A stretch of DNA of 51,016 nucleotides, taken from Candidatus Omnitrophota bacterium. GTDB taxonomy: Bacteria > Omnitrophota > Gorgyraeia > Gygaellales > Profunditerraquicolaceae. Below the pieces are notes generated by a model. It did not search any database. It saw only the letters and a program-made list of their open reading frames with translations, and was not told where the DNA came from. The stretch's first letter is position 1. Each line of letters starts with the position of its first letter. Shown one piece after another: positions 8,947 through 18,152 of the stretch. The translations under genes and the position numbers were made by a program. The stretch is from positions 1 through 51,016 of the forward strand of contig JAOAET010000010.1 of assembly GCA_026416665.1 (NCBI GenBank). The letters are read 5' to 3'.

Positions 8947-9744
8947 TTAATCTACAATTGTCACCTCTGTACCTTGTGGAACAAGCATAAATAATTCTTC
9001 TACATCGCTATTTGACATCCTTACACAACCAGCGGTTGATTGTTTACCTAAACTGGCAGGGTCGGTTGTGCCATGAATCCCATAACCTGGTTTATCCAAA
9101 CCTAACCACCGCGTTCCTAAAATATTTTCTGGGCTTCCCGGCGCAGCAACTCCACCACCTGGTTTAAACCAAGGAGGATTAACTATCTTTTCGACGATTT
9201 TAAATGTTCCAGAAGGTGTAGAGTTATTTACACCTGTAGCTACTATATAAGTCTTAATTATCTCCTTATCTGTTTTAAGCAATAGTGTATTCTGTGATTT
9301 GTCTACAAGAATACTAAATGGCTCAGTCCATACTTTAATTTTTTTCCCAGGATAGATTATTTCACTTTTTAGATTATTCATTCTCTTTAAAAGCTCTGTT
9401 GTAGTCTTATACTGACGGGCAATTTTTTCCAAGGTATCGCCGGGTTTAATCTCATACTCTATACTTCCAGGAATAATCAGAGGTGACACGATAAGTCCAA
9501 GGTTAAGTTGCTCTATTTTTTTTTGCCATTCTGAGACATTGCGTAGATGAGAATAGTTACTAATAAGTGTTGCATAAGTTTCTTTGGCTGCTAAGTAATT
9601 ACCTTCTGCTTCTTGTTTTTGAGCTTGTTTAATTAAAGCATCTGCTGCGGGAGAAAGAGATTTTACTTTAAGCAGTTTCCCCAAACTAAAGATTGCACCC
9701 ACCACCAAACTAACGGTTACCACAAGTAAAATTATTCTTTTCAT
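8947..9744 (-). CDS. LysM and L,D-transpeptidase (YkuD) domain protein
   Basis: 265 residues: N-terminal membrane anchor or signal (about 3-22), a TPR-like helical stretch (about 32-80), a LysM peptidoglycan-binding module (about 97-138, [19 protein letters not shown]) and a YkuD catalytic domain (about 142-265). The active site shows His224 ([12 protein letters not shown]) and Cys240 in STAGCVRM. It should make 3-3 peptidoglycan cross-links or attach proteins to the wall in the periplasm. It lies between the DUF212 gene and accA with short gaps, in an envelope-flavoured operon. The Ala before GC replaces the more usual His of STHGCIRL-type motifs, a tolerated variation. Confidence 0.93.
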   Translation of the reverse strand: MKRIILLVVTVSLVVGAIFSLGKLLKVKSLSPAADALIKQAQKQEAEGNYLAAKETYATLISNYSHLRNVSEWQKKIEQLNLGLIVSPLIIPGSIEYEIKPGDTLEKIARQYKTTTELLKRMNNLKSEIIYPGKKIKVWTEPFSILVDKSQNTLLLKTDKEIIKTYIVATGVNNSTPSGTFKIVEKIVNPPWFKPGGGVAAPGSPENILGTRWLGLDKPGYGIHGTTDPASLGKQSTAGCVRMSNSDVEELFMLVPQGTEVTIVD

Positions 9745-9752
9745 AACAAAAG

Positions 9753-10205
9753 TTATCTACCAAAAACAAACCAAGCAATTAAAACACCTAAAATAAAACC
9801 ACCGATAACTTCAATGGGAGTATGACCTATTAATTCTCTGAGTCTACCTTCTTTAATTTTTCCCTGCCAATAAATATCATCCATTATCTTGTTAAGAATC
9901 CGTGCCTGTCGACCTGTTGCTCTACGCACACCTTGGGCATCAAACATCACCACCAGAGCAAAAGAAGCTGCTATCGCAAAGTACACACTATCAAAACCAT
10001 ACACCAACCCCACAGAAGTAGCCAAACAAGAAGCACCAGCAGTATGACTAGAAGGCATCCCCCCTGTGCCCACAAACCAACGAAAATCGATTTTCCTGGT
10101 AGCTAACACGCCAATAATTACCTTCAAAGTCTGAGCAATAACCCAACTGGAAAGTGTAGTCAACAGAATTTTATTACGGACAAACTCTATAAATATGTAT
10201 TTCAT
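9753..10205 (-). CDS. divergent PAP2 family (DUF212) membrane protein
   Basis: 150-residue integral membrane protein of the DUF212 family, related to acid phosphatase/vanadium haloperoxidase PAP2 enzymes. Motif GTGGMPSSHTAGASCLATSVG matches the PSSHTA signature holding a catalytic-type His. The characteristic YWQGKIKEGRLRELIGHTPIEVIGG segment contains the second conserved HTP. About four hydrophobic helices. The stop of the upstream coiled-coil gene overlaps its ATG (TAATG), so they are translationally coupled. By family it may dephosphorylate a lipid phosphate or pyrophosphate; this has not been established for DUF212 and is inference. Confidence 0.88.
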   Translation of the reverse strand: MKYIFIEFVRNKILLTTLSSWVIAQTLKVIIGVLATRKIDFRWFVGTGGMPSSHTAGASCLATSVGLVYGFDSVYFAIAASFALVVMFDAQGVRRATGRQARILNKIMDDIYWQGKIKEGRLRELIGHTPIEVIGGFILGVLIAWFVFGR

Positions 10206-10834
10206 TAATCCTGAGGGCTAATAGGTTCAACTTTAATAGTTATATTAGGAGAAACTAATGTAGACTTACCATTACGAATCACGTAACCAGCATTACCACA
10301 AATTATTAATTCTTTGTGCAGACGTTTGCCTATCTGTAGGCGTTGTTTCCGGGCAAGTTGACGAAGTTGTCGAATCCTTTTCTTCAATTCAGTAATAGAG
10401 GATAATTCTTGCTGCATTTTTTGGTTATCTTGATTAAGCTGAGCAATATTAAGCTGTAGTTGTTGAATCTGGTCCCTTAAGGCCTGATTTTCGGCTTTGA
10501 CTACTGTCACCTGTGCGTTTAGCTCTTCGACTACCTGTTGTGACTCGGATAATAATTGTTCATATTCGGCAATTTTAATACGCGCCTCTTTGAGGGAAGA
10601 AGATATCTTTTGATTTTCGCTTTCCAAGGCCTGTTTTAAGGTCTGCTCTTGAATAAGTTCTTTTTCCAATGACTGTCGTTCTTTTTCTAAAGCAGCTATC
10701 TCCGTAGAAAGTTCCTCTACCTTTTCCGACATACGATGTTTTTCTTTATACATCTGTATATATTTTAAAAAACTAAAAATCGCTATCCCAGCTAAAAGAG
10801 CAAGGATAACGAGAAGAGGGGATATCCGCTTCAT
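10205..10834 (-). CDS. membrane-anchored coiled-coil protein, function unknown
   Basis: 209 residues. A single N-terminal transmembrane helix (about 5-24) is followed by a long uninterrupted coiled coil (about 30-155, rich in L/E/Q/K) and a short C-terminal globular tail (about 168-209) containing HKELIICGNAGYVIRNG. The coil is probably periplasmic. First gene of the operon that continues to DUF212, L,D-transpeptidase and accA. The ATG has an AAAGGAG ribosome site and a promoter lies directly upstream. The tail resembles no domain I can name. A cell-envelope spacer role is inferred only from architecture and neighbours. Confidence 0.7.
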   Translation of the reverse strand: MKRISPLLVILALLAGIAIFSFLKYIQMYKEKHRMSEKVEELSTEIAALEKERQSLEKELIQEQTLKQALESENQKISSSLKEARIKIAEYEQLLSESQQVVEELNAQVTVVKAENQALRDQIQQLQLNIAQLNQDNQKMQQELSSITELKKRIRQLRQLARKQRLQIGKRLHKELIICGNAGYVIRNGKSTLVSPNITIKVEPISPQD

Positions 10835-10855
10835 TTATTTCTCCTTTAACAAAAT

Positions 10856-10883
10856 ATTATATGCCTGTGGGCGTAAAAAGCAA
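10856..10883 (-). promoter_or_regulatory. promoter of the coiled-coil/DUF212/LDT/accA operon
   Basis: -10 TATAAT (perfect) at 10861-10856, 16-base spacer, weaker -35 TTGCTT at 10883-10878. Predicted transcription start near 10849, giving a very short leader before the ATG at 10834. Lies in the divergent gap with comM. Confidence 0.6.
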
Positions 10884-10962
10884 GTTTTTTTCGCTTTGTT
10901 CTGTTAGATTATTAATTTTCAGCCGTCCTTTTTTATTAGAAAATCCCAACAGGAGAAAAAAT

Positions 10963-12495
10963 ATGCTCGCACGTATTTTAAGTTTTGGTTTATTTGGATT
11001 AGAAGCTTATCCTATTGAAATACAAGTAGATATATCAAAAGGTCTTCCGATGATAAATTTAGTAGGGTTAGCTAACCCATCTATACAGGAGAGCAAGGTA
11101 AGAGTTAAATCTGCTATTAAGAATTCTGGTTTTCTCTGGCCATCCGGAAAAATTACCATTTGCCTTGCGCCTTCAGATGTTAAAAAAAGTGGAACGGGTT
11201 TTGATTTGGCTATTGCCTTAGGAATTTTAGCTGCCTCGGGCCAGATATCCAGTGAATGTCTTAACAATTTTTGTTTCCTTGGAGAGCTTTCTTTGAATGG
11301 TGAAGTGCGACCAGTAAACGGAGTTTTGCCTATTGCACTATGTTTAGCCTCTTATGGTGTGCATAATCTGGTATTAAGCCATAAAAATGCTCAAGAAGCG
11401 GCTGCAGTAAAAGACATATCGGTCTTTGCAGTTGACTCTCTAAAACAGGCAGTGCAATTGTTGTCTGACCATTCTGGTTTTAAACCTGTTGAATTTGATG
11501 TAGAGGAAGTGCTGAAATATAAACAGGCATACACTTTAGATTTTGCTGATATAAAAGGACAATTCGCTGCCAAACGTGCTATAGAAGTTGCAGTTGCTGG
11601 TGGACATAACCTGCTTTTTATAGGGCCACCAGGAAGTGGTAAAACTATGCTTGCCCAAAGAATTCCAACAATTTTGCCACAATTGACTCTTCAAGAAGCC
11701 TTACAAATTACCATAATCCATTCTTTATGTGGTCTCTTAAAAGAAAAAGATGGAATTATTACCACGCATCCTTTTCGTATGCCCCATCATACAATTTCAT
11801 ACGCAGGACTTATTGGCGGAGGTGCCAATCCCCGTCCAGGAGAAATTAGCCTTGCCCATAACGGAGTATTATTTTTAGATGAATTAGCAGAATTTCGCCG
11901 TGATTGTTTAGAAGCACTACGACAACCTTTAGAAGATGGCTGTATTCGTATTGGTCGTTTAGGTGCCTCGGTTAGCTTTCCAGCAAGATTTATATTGGTT
12001 TGTGCTATGAATCCTTGTCCTTGCGGAAATTTTTCTAATCCACACAAACCTTGCCGCTGCAGTTCTACTAAGATAGCTAATTATTTAGGTAAAATATCCG
12101 GCCCTTTACTGGACCGCATTGATATACATGTTCATCTGCCACCGGTAAGTTTTACCCAATTAGTTGATACCTCAAAGAGTGAATCTTCTTCACAGATAAG
12201 AGAACGAATTAACAATGCTCGGAAGATACAACAGCAAAGATTTTCTGGATTAAATCTGACTTGTAATGCAGAAATGACCAATACTCTGGTAAAAAAATAC
12301 TGCAATATCACTGACCAAGCTAAAGAATTACTTAAAACTGCAATGGAAGAATTGTCTTTATCTGCAAGAGCATATGACAAAATTTTAAAAGTAAGCCGCA
12401 CCATTGCAGATTTAGCACAAAATCCATCTATAGAACCTGAACATATTGCTGAAGCTATTCAGTATCGCAGTTTAGACCGCCTGCTGTTGGGGTAA
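10963..12495 (+). CDS. comM: ComM/YifB family Mg-chelatase-like AAA+ protein
   Basis: 510-residue AAA+ helicase-like protein; the characterised homologue ComM drives branch migration during natural transformation. Start chosen at the ATG at 10963, which has AGGAG seven bases upstream and gives the family N-terminus MLARILSFGLFGLEAYPIEIQVD. The frame is open upstream to 10861, but those 34 residues are not homologous and the promoter of the divergent operon lies there. Domains: ChlI-type N-domain (1-165), Walker A GPPGSGKTMLAQR, Walker B GVLFLDELAEF, a Cys-rich sensor segment MNPCPCGNF with HKPCRC, and a C-terminal lid domain ending QYRSLDRLL. Only single-gene plus-strand unit in the middle of the window. 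Confidence 0.93.
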   Translation: MLARILSFGLFGLEAYPIEIQVDISKGLPMINLVGLANPSIQESKVRVKSAIKNSGFLWPSGKITICLAPSDVKKSGTGFDLAIALGILAASGQISSECLNNFCFLGELSLNGEVRPVNGVLPIALCLASYGVHNLVLSHKNAQEAAAVKDISVFAVDSLKQAVQLLSDHSGFKPVEFDVEEVLKYKQAYTLDFADIKGQFAAKRAIEVAVAGGHNLLFIGPPGSGKTMLAQRIPTILPQLTLQEALQITIIHSLCGLLKEKDGIITTHPFRMPHHTISYAGLIGGGANPRPGEISLAHNGVLFLDELAEFRRDCLEALRQPLEDGCIRIGRLGASVSFPARFILVCAMNPCPCGNFSNPHKPCRCSSTKIANYLGKISGPLLDRIDIHVHLPPVSFTQLVDTSKSESSSQIRERINNARKIQQQRFSGLNLTCNAEMTNTLVKKYCNITDQAKELLKTAMEELSLSARAYDKILKVSRTIADLAQNPSIEPEHIAEAIQYRSLDRLLLG

Positions 12496-12619
12496 AAAAC
12501 AAAATCTTCTTTAAAAATTTATTGTTTTTGATTATCAAGTTAGTACGAGCAAGAAGAAGACTCTGTTTTTTTATGTATACTGGCAGGGTATTTTACTGAT
12601 AAGAAAAATCGCCTTGCCA

Positions 12620-13000
12620 TTATTTGTTTCCAAGACACTCTTCTATTTTCTCAATCAGTTGCACAGCAGTGATGGGTTTTGCCAAAAACACTTTTTTACT
12701 ACCTTGCTGGGCCAAATTAATTTCCTCTTCTTTTTTTAATAAGGCGGTAAGGAAAATAATTGGAATATGTTTAGTAAGCTCATCAGCTCGCAAGATAGCT
12801 GCAACTTCCCCTCCATCAATAAAAGGCATATTAACATCCAGAATAACTAAGTCAGGAAGTGTTGTTTTTGCCAAATTTATTCCTTGTTCTCCATTGGTAG
12901 AATAAATAACATCAAATTTACCTGTTTTCTCCAATATCGTTTTAGTATACCAACAAATATCTTCTTCGTCATCAATTACCAAAATTGCCTGTTTGCGCAT
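12620..13000 (-). CDS. stand-alone response-regulator receiver protein
   Basis: 126-residue CheY-like receiver with no output domain. Acidic pocket ILVIDDEEDI (Asp10, Asp11), phosphoacceptor Asp55 in LVILDVNMP, Thr85 in IIFLTAL and Lys108 in FLAKPI are all present, so phosphorylation competence is likely. Start set at the second ATG (13000), which has GGGAGG five bases upstream; the frame extends to 13018 but without a ribosome site. No histidine kinase is adjacent. It probably acts by protein-protein contact. Transcribed alone, after the lipoprotein terminator. Confidence 0.9.
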   Translation of the reverse strand: MRKQAILVIDDEEDICWYTKTILEKTGKFDVIYSTNGEQGINLAKTTLPDLVILDVNMPFIDGGEVAAILRADELTKHIPIIFLTALLKKEEEINLAQQGSKKVFLAKPITAVQLIEKIEECLGNK

Positions 13001-13062
13001 ACCTACCTCCCAGTTCATTAACCTATTTAGTTTATAAATACCCTAAATAAATATTATAACAA

Positions 13063-13091
13063 ATTATACTTAACAATAAATTATTTCTTAA
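13063..13091 (-). promoter_or_regulatory. candidate promoter of the receiver gene
   Basis: -10 TATAAT at 13068-13063, 17-base spacer, weak -35 TTAAGA at 13091-13086. A second TATAAT at 13058-13053 lies in the same AT-rich stretch, so the exact box is uncertain. Confidence 0.4.
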
Positions 13092-13154
13092 TCCATAAGA
13101 TGTATTACTTATTTAGCTAAAATTTTTATCTTAGTATAAATTTTAGTGGAAATT

Positions 13155-13183
13155 AAAAAAGGCCGCTTACAGAAGCGACCTTT
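13155..13183 (-). terminator. rho-independent terminator after the small lipoprotein gene
   Basis: On the minus strand: stem AAAGGTCGCTT / AAGCGGCCTTT (one G.U pair), loop CTGT, followed by a run of T. It sits about 30 bases after the stop of the lipoprotein gene. Confidence 0.8.
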
Positions 13184-13216
13184 AACTTACCTACCATTTT
13201 ATTATATTTTTAAATA

Positions 13217-13453
13217 TCACCAGAAGTTTTGATAAAACCACTTATCCGCTTTCTCTATATCAAGCTTATATACAAATTCCTCTATAGCTATACTTCCTTT
13301 GGGATAACGCGTCCTGAGCTGTGCCATTTGAATAATGTCCTGTTTTTTTAAATTTCCACTACGCACCGCACCAATAGTTTCGCACCCACAAAGAGTTCCT
13401 GATAAAATAACAACTGTTACCAAGAGGATAAGACTGATTTTCTTTTTTTTCAT
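13217..13453 (-). CDS. small lipoprotein, function unknown
   Basis: 78 residues. Lysine-rich N-terminus, hydrophobic core and lipobox LCGC (Cys24), so a lipid-anchored envelope protein with a mature part of about 55 residues. The mature part (ETIGAVRSGNLKKQD and KGSIAIEEFVYKLDIEKAD) is charged, with a tyrosine- and tryptophan-rich C-terminus. The start is the ATG at 13453, which has GGAGG about eight bases upstream; the frame opens upstream to 13489 without a ribosome site. It is a monocistronic unit with its own promoter (13489-13517) and terminator (13155-13183), suggesting abundant or specially regulated expression. No family recognised. Confidence 0.75.
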   Translation of the reverse strand: MKKKKISLILLVTVVILSGTLCGCETIGAVRSGNLKKQDIIQMAQLRTRYPKGSIAIEEFVYKLDIEKADKWFYQNFW

Positions 13454-13783
13454 CTTAATTTCCTCCTCGGGGAAGAGGTACCCAAACAAATATAACTGAC
13501 AAAAATGCTACTTTCAATGTGATTTTGACTATTTCATGAAAACGTTTGCGAAAAAAAAAGATTTAACTAAACTCTTACCTAAAGAAAATTTAAGGGTTAG
13601 GGAATAGAGAAGAATGCAGGAAAAATTCTTACACTAAGAGATGAGTAATAAAATAGGTTGCTTAAATGTATTTTTTAAAAATCTCTAAATAGCCTCCTAA
13701 AAATTTTTAATTAGATATAGAAAGCGTCAAGAAATCTTCTCTTATTTTTTAGTTTTTTGTGATATGGCAAGCTGTCTAAAGCG
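13454..13783. other. 330-base gap: lipoprotein promoter, otherwise no gene seen
   Basis: Holds the lipoprotein promoter near its left end. The rest is AT-rich with only short open frames on either strand. No tRNA, clear terminator or structured RNA was recognised. Confidence 0.6.
13489..13517 (-). promoter_or_regulatory. promoter of the small lipoprotein gene
   Basis: -35 TTGAAA at 13517-13512, 17-base spacer, -10 TATATT at 13494-13489. Predicted start near 13482, about 30 bases before the ATG. Confidence 0.65.
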
Positions 13784-14194
13784 CTAAGCAGGTAAGAAAT
13801 GTGCAATTTGACTTTTTATAAATTGTGCAATCTGTTCTTGGTCTTCTTTATCTATGTGTTTAAAGTAAATACCCAATCGATACTCGTTTGCACCAAGAGG
13901 CATATTATAACGCACCTCACCTGATATGTTCATTGGTCCATAGAAAATAACATCTTCTGTCTCTACACTAAAAAGGGTAAATTTAATCAGCAATTGTGTG
14001 CCTTGTGGAATATCATAATTAGTAAGCACCGCGATACCCCCAATACTTAAATCCAGCATAGTCGCACGTGTCTCATGATTACCTATGGACATTCGCAGTG
14101 CTGTGGGTCGAGCAACTCGGTAAATCACTGATAGATTAACTTTAATTCTTCTATGTTTACGTTTTTCCTTACCAAGAGGGTTCTTTTTGGGCAT
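13784..14194 (-). CDS. PilZ domain protein (c-di-GMP receptor candidate)
   Basis: 136-residue single-domain PilZ protein. Both c-di-GMP-binding signatures are intact: R-x3-R at Arg12 to Arg16 (KRKHRRIKV) and D-x-S-x-x-G at Asp48-Ser50-Gly53 (LDLSIGGIAV). The rest alternates beta strands, as expected for the barrel, with a C-terminal helix. It directly follows the membrane coiled-coil gene (13 bases), suggesting one functional pair. It has no output domain, so an effect through a partner is inferred. Confidence 0.88.
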   Translation of the reverse strand: MPKKNPLGKEKRKHRRIKVNLSVIYRVARPTALRMSIGNHETRATMLDLSIGGIAVLTNYDIPQGTQLLIKFTLFSVETEDVIFYGPMNISGEVRYNMPLGANEYRLGIYFKHIDKEDQEQIAQFIKSQIAHFLPA

Positions 14195-14207
14195 CGTTGT
14201 ATTCCTT

Positions 14208-14615
14208 TTAGTTAGTATTTACCTCTTTATCCGTCAGTAACCTCTCCAATAGTTTTTTTGAAGTAGTAGAAATGTTTTTCTCTAACAACTGAATTATCTC
14301 TTTCTTCTTAGCCAACTCTTCCTGTGTTTTAGTCAACTCTGTCTTAAGCTGTTCTACTGTTTTTGATTGTTGATTAATACGACTGACTAATAGTTGATTA
14401 TCCTGAATTAATTGCACAATTCGCCTTTGTGCAGAAAAAAATAACGCCCCTACGATAGAAACAAATATAAGGACTATCACCAATAACCATAAAAAAGAAA
14501 TTTTCCAGAAACTAAGTTGTTTTATAAGTTCTGCATACTTACTGCGATATGCTAAAACTAACTGTTTATAGTCAGCCAGGGCATATATTACTTCTTGTAT
14601 TTGTTTATTTTTCAT
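14208..14615 (-). CDS. membrane coiled-coil protein paired with PilZ gene
   Basis: 135 residues: a short cytoplasmic N-terminal helix (about 1-35), one transmembrane helix (about 36-58, FLWLLVIVLIFVSIVG), then a coiled coil (about 65-128) that is probably periplasmic. No ribosome site is clear before the ATG. A TATAAT lies close upstream of the start and another about 60 bases away, both with poor -35 boxes. It precedes the PilZ gene by 13 bases. The TM-plus-coil layout matches the middle part of the PilZ-TM-coil-enzyme protein at 33281-35209. Function unknown. Confidence 0.65.
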   Translation of the reverse strand: MKNKQIQEVIYALADYKQLVLAYRSKYAELIKQLSFWKISFLWLLVIVLIFVSIVGALFFSAQRRIVQLIQDNQLLVSRINQQSKTVEQLKTELTKTQEELAKKKEIIQLLEKNISTTSKKLLERLLTDKEVNTN

Positions 14616-14734
14616 TAGTTGTTATTATACTATGAATTAGAAAAATTTTTAAATAATTTATATTATAGCCTCTTTAAAACATTTTAAAAAATTTACAAAA
14701 AGTATATACCATTTAATTGAAATAATTCCAAAAA

Positions 14735-15289
14735 CTATCGTAATAATGCTAAACATTCTGAGCGAGTTTTCTCATTACTTTGAAATATACCCCGGACTGC
14801 TGAGGTTACTGTTAAGGCTCCAGGTTTTTTTACTCCCCGCATAGACATACACAAATGCTCTGCCTGTATTACCACCATACACCCTTGTGGAGTAAGTTTC
14901 TCCATTATTATATCTGCTATTTGGGTAGTAAGACGTTCCTGCACCTGTGGACGACGTGAAAGAATTTCTACCACCCGCACAAGTTTACTTAACCCAGTAA
15001 CTCTGCCGTTTTTGGGGATATAGGCAATATGTGCCTTACCAATAAAAGGCAGTAGATGATGTTCGCATATACTATAAAGCGGTATATCTTTTAGTAAGAC
15101 TATTTCGTTATGCTTTTGGTCAAGAATTACTTCTAACTCTTTTGCTGGATCCTTACCAACACCCCAGAAAATTTCTTCGTACATCTGGGCTACCCGCTCA
15201 GGTGTAGCCCGAAGGTCTTTGCGTCTGGTATCTTCCCCAATACCTTCTAATAACAGGCGAACTGCTTGTTTAATCTTATTTTTATCCAT
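14735..15289 (-). CDS. folE: GTP cyclohydrolase I
   Basis: 184-residue FolE that converts GTP to 7,8-dihydroneopterin triphosphate, first step of folate (or queuosine) synthesis. Zinc and active-site residues are visible in [21 protein letters not shown] (Cys, His-His) and [16 protein letters not shown] (His, Cys). The family N-terminal helix and the [13 protein letters not shown] segment are present. Full length. Last gene of the EF-G/purH/folC/mnmE operon, 13 bases after mnmE. folC in the same operon fits folate biosynthesis. Confidence 0.96.
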   Translation of the reverse strand: MDKNKIKQAVRLLLEGIGEDTRRKDLRATPERVAQMYEEIFWGVGKDPAKELEVILDQKHNEIVLLKDIPLYSICEHHLLPFIGKAHIAYIPKNGRVTGLSKLVRVVEILSRRPQVQERLTTQIADIIMEKLTPQGCMVVIQAEHLCMSMRGVKKPGALTVTSAVRGIFQSNEKTRSECLALLR

Positions 15290-15302
15290 TATTTACTCCT
15301 TT

Positions 15303-16694
15303 TTACTTTCCGATACAGAATTCGGAAAATATAACATCCAAAATATCTTCGCTAACACTTTTACCCATTATTTCATCAAGGTAATGAACTGCTTCTTTTA
15401 AGTCTAAACAAATATATTCCAGAGAAACATTATTATTTAGCGAATCTATTGCTTGGGCAATACATTTTTGTGCTTTTTTTAGCGCCTCTCTATGTCGAGC
15501 AGAAGTAACCAAAATTGATTCCTGATGAATGGTCTTTGAAGAAATAATGGAGTTTACCAAAACATCTTCAAGTTCAGAAATATTAAGACGCTTTTTAGCA
15601 GAGAGATAAACTAAGTGTTTAGTGAAACCTTTTATTTTTCTTTCATCAAACCTCTTGGGTAAATCAATTTTGTTTAAGACAGCAACAATGTGCTTTTTCT
15701 TTTGAACTGTATACATCATTGTTTTATCCATTTCATCAAATGGCCTTGAGGCATCAAAAACCAGTAATATTAAATCTGCCTGTCTAATCATCTGTTTTGA
15801 GCGTGCTACCGCTTTACGTTCCACTAAATCACGTGGCTCTAAAATACCTGCGGTGTCCACGATACGAATAGGAAAACCCTTTACATCCAGAATCTCCTCT
15901 ATTGTATCACGAGTTGTTCCTGCCACAGGAGTAACAATAGAACGTTCTTCTTGCAAAAGTGCATTCAACAGCGAAGATTTACCGACATTTGGCTTACCGC
16001 AGATAACCACACGGATACCATCGTGTAGATACCGACCAGTTCGCTCAGTTTTAATAAGGTCGTTTAGCTGTTGAAGTATCTGGTTTAATTCTTTCTTTAT
16101 TGTAATAAAATCAACTTCTCCTATTTCTTCCTCAGGAAAATCTATCTGCACTTCTAATCTCGCCTGTTGTTTTATGATACCTTCTTTAAGAGAAGTTAAA
16201 CGGTTAGATAACTGGCCTTTTAATTGTGCTTGACTGGCTGATAATGCCATATCGGTTTTTGCGCGCACAATATCTAAAACTGCCTCAGCTTGTGTAAGGT
16301 CTATTCTACCATTTAAAAATGCCCTCTTAGTAAACTCTCCTGGCTCGGCAAGACGTGCACCTTTAGATAAACACGCATCTAATACAGCACGTAAAGCAAT
16401 AGGTCCTCCATGACAGTTAATCTCTACAACATCCTCACGAGTATAACTGCGAGGACTACGCATTACGGAAACTAAAACTTCGTCCAGTATTCTTTCTTTT
16501 TTTTCAGGGTCTTTAATCCAACCGTAATGTAGAGTGTGGGAAGGCACCCGAGCAAGACACTTTCTACTTTTTGCTTCAAATAGAGAATCTACTATACGAA
16601 CAGCATCCGGTCCACTTAGACGCACAATACCAATTCCTGCTTCCCCAGAAGATGTAGCAATTGCTACTATAGTATCAACTTTGTCGTTAGACAT
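15303..16694 (-). CDS. mnmE: tRNA uridine-5-carboxymethylaminomethyl modification GTPase
   Basis: 463-residue MnmE (TrmE). With MnmG it installs the cmnm5 group on the wobble uridine of some tRNAs, using 5,10-methylene-THF as the carbon source. N-terminal tetrahydrofolate-binding domain begins DTIVAIATSSGEAGIGIVRLSG. The inserted G domain has P-loop GKPNVGKSS (233-241), TTRDTIEE and DTAG (280-283). The C-terminus ends CIGK, the family's conserved tail with the catalytic-type cysteine. mnmG is not in the window. Neighbours folC and folE supply folate, a link that fits its cofactor. Confidence 0.97.
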   Translation of the reverse strand: MSNDKVDTIVAIATSSGEAGIGIVRLSGPDAVRIVDSLFEAKSRKCLARVPSHTLHYGWIKDPEKKERILDEVLVSVMRSPRSYTREDVVEINCHGGPIALRAVLDACLSKGARLAEPGEFTKRAFLNGRIDLTQAEAVLDIVRAKTDMALSASQAQLKGQLSNRLTSLKEGIIKQQARLEVQIDFPEEEIGEVDFITIKKELNQILQQLNDLIKTERTGRYLHDGIRVVICGKPNVGKSSLLNALLQEERSIVTPVAGTTRDTIEEILDVKGFPIRIVDTAGILEPRDLVERKAVARSKQMIRQADLILLVFDASRPFDEMDKTMMYTVQKKKHIVAVLNKIDLPKRFDERKIKGFTKHLVYLSAKKRLNISELEDVLVNSIISSKTIHQESILVTSARHREALKKAQKCIAQAIDSLNNNVSLEYICLDLKEAVHYLDEIMGKSVSEDILDVIFSEFCIGK

Positions 16695-16714
16695 TGTTCT
16701 TCTATAACTATAAG

Positions 16715-18133
16715 TTAGTTAGTGTCCTTGTTTGCCCAGAGAAGCTTGCGTATCTCTGCTGCTAAAAACAAAGAACCTGCGACGACAATTATATCATTAG
16801 AAGATGCGTTCCTACAAGCTAACTTGTAGGCATCTCTTGAGTCGCTACAACTATAAATTCTACTTAGAGGATAAATCTGCTTAGCATAATCTACTAAAAT
16901 CTGTGGCTCTATGGCGCGGGTATTGGCTGCCTTGGTCATTATATATATTTCACCGATAGGCAATAACTCTTTAAGAATGCCTTTTACATCTTTATCCTTA
17001 GAGATACCTATTATAAAAATAATCTTTTTTCTGTAAGCATACTTCTTTAATGTTTTTTTTAGCGCCTCGGCACTAGCTCTGTTATGTGCACCATCAATAA
17101 TAACCTGTGGTCTGGTTGGAAAAATCTCAAAGCGACAAGGCCAACGCACTTGGGATAAACCAGAGGCAATTAAAGAATTATCAAAAGGCTGTTTCGCCAC
17201 ACAACAATATGCTACTGCTAAACAAAGACCCAGACAGGTATTAATAATTTGATGCTCGCCACGCAGAACAAGGGGAATATCCTTAAATTTTCCCCAGGGT
17301 GTTTTTGTTGAAAAACTCCTTTCTGTCCTATGAGTTATCATTATATCTTTACCAATTTCATATAAGGTAGCCTTTTTTTCTTTACAACGTTGATGGATAA
17401 CTCGTCGCACAGATGTTCGTTGCGGTGCACTTACCACAATAAGCGAAGAACCTCTGACCGGAAGACCTGTTTGTTCCTTAATTATTCCTGCTTTTTCATA
17501 AGCAATCTCTGATAATCTGTTTCCTAATTTATCCATATGGTCGTAACTTATGCTGGTGATACCAACTACTGCCGGCCAAACTACATTGGTTGCGTCTAAT
17601 CGCCCACCCAAACCTGTTTCAAGTACAGCTACATCTATTTTCTTTTGTTTAAAGTAACTAAAGGCAACCGCAGTATAAACCTCGAAGAAAGAAAGTCTAC
17701 CGTATAAAGAGTTTGCTGAATAATATTCAATTTTAGAACGAAGCTGTGTTACTAAAGAAATTAACTCTTTTTTAGAAATCATTCCTTCAAAATCATCTAT
17801 CCACCTTTGGCTTTCTTTACCTAACCTGAGTTTTTCTTTTCGGGGCAACAAAATCCTTATTCTTTCTCTTACATCTACCAAATGTGGTGAGGTATATAAA
17901 CCTACCCGAAAGCCTAAACTTCTTAAAAGATATGCCACACAGGCACAAGTTGACCCTTTACCTTTAGTTCCACAAATATGTATGACAGGAAATTGATCTT
18001 GGGGATTATTTAGCTGCTCAAGAAAGAAACGCATCCTCTCTAACTTAAACGAATTCTTGTAACCAAAAGAGACCTTTTTCTCGTAGTTGATAAAAGAATT
18101 AAGATACCCCAGAACTTTTTGATAGGTATCCAT
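16715..18133 (-). CDS. folC: folylpolyglutamate synthase / dihydrofolate synthase
   Basis: 472-residue Mur-ligase-fold enzyme that adds glutamate to dihydropteroate and/or folates. Nucleotide loop GTKGKGST (55-62), the TSPHLVDVRERIRI block, VLETGLGGRLDATNVV and the ligand segment GITSISYDHMDKLG are all present. The C-terminal Rossmann domain includes VIIDGAHNRASAEAL, where FolC typically has DGAHNP. Slightly longer than the usual 420-430 residues because of a loop at about 110-150. It lies between purH and mnmE with gaps of about 20 bases. Confidence 0.95.
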   Translation of the reverse strand: MDTYQKVLGYLNSFINYEKKVSFGYKNSFKLERMRFFLEQLNNPQDQFPVIHICGTKGKGSTCACVAYLLRSLGFRVGLYTSPHLVDVRERIRILLPRKEKLRLGKESQRWIDDFEGMISKKELISLVTQLRSKIEYYSANSLYGRLSFFEVYTAVAFSYFKQKKIDVAVLETGLGGRLDATNVVWPAVVGITSISYDHMDKLGNRLSEIAYEKAGIIKEQTGLPVRGSSLIVVSAPQRTSVRRVIHQRCKEKKATLYEIGKDIMITHRTERSFSTKTPWGKFKDIPLVLRGEHQIINTCLGLCLAVAYCCVAKQPFDNSLIASGLSQVRWPCRFEIFPTRPQVIIDGAHNRASAEALKKTLKKYAYRKKIIFIIGISKDKDVKGILKELLPIGEIYIMTKAANTRAIEPQILVDYAKQIYPLSRIYSCSDSRDAYKLACRNASSNDIIVVAGSLFLAAEIRKLLWANKDTN

Positions 18134-18152
18134 ATAAAGAAAAGATTAAAAA

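Noticed and set aside
10861-10962. Upstream extension of comM
   Set aside because: The added 34 residues are unlike ComM, overlap the divergent promoter and lack a ribosome site; 10963 has AGGAG.
12495-12539. Inverted AAAAACAA / TTGTTTTT after comM as a terminator
   Set aside because: Pure AT stem with a 20-base loop; too weak to call in an AT-rich genome.
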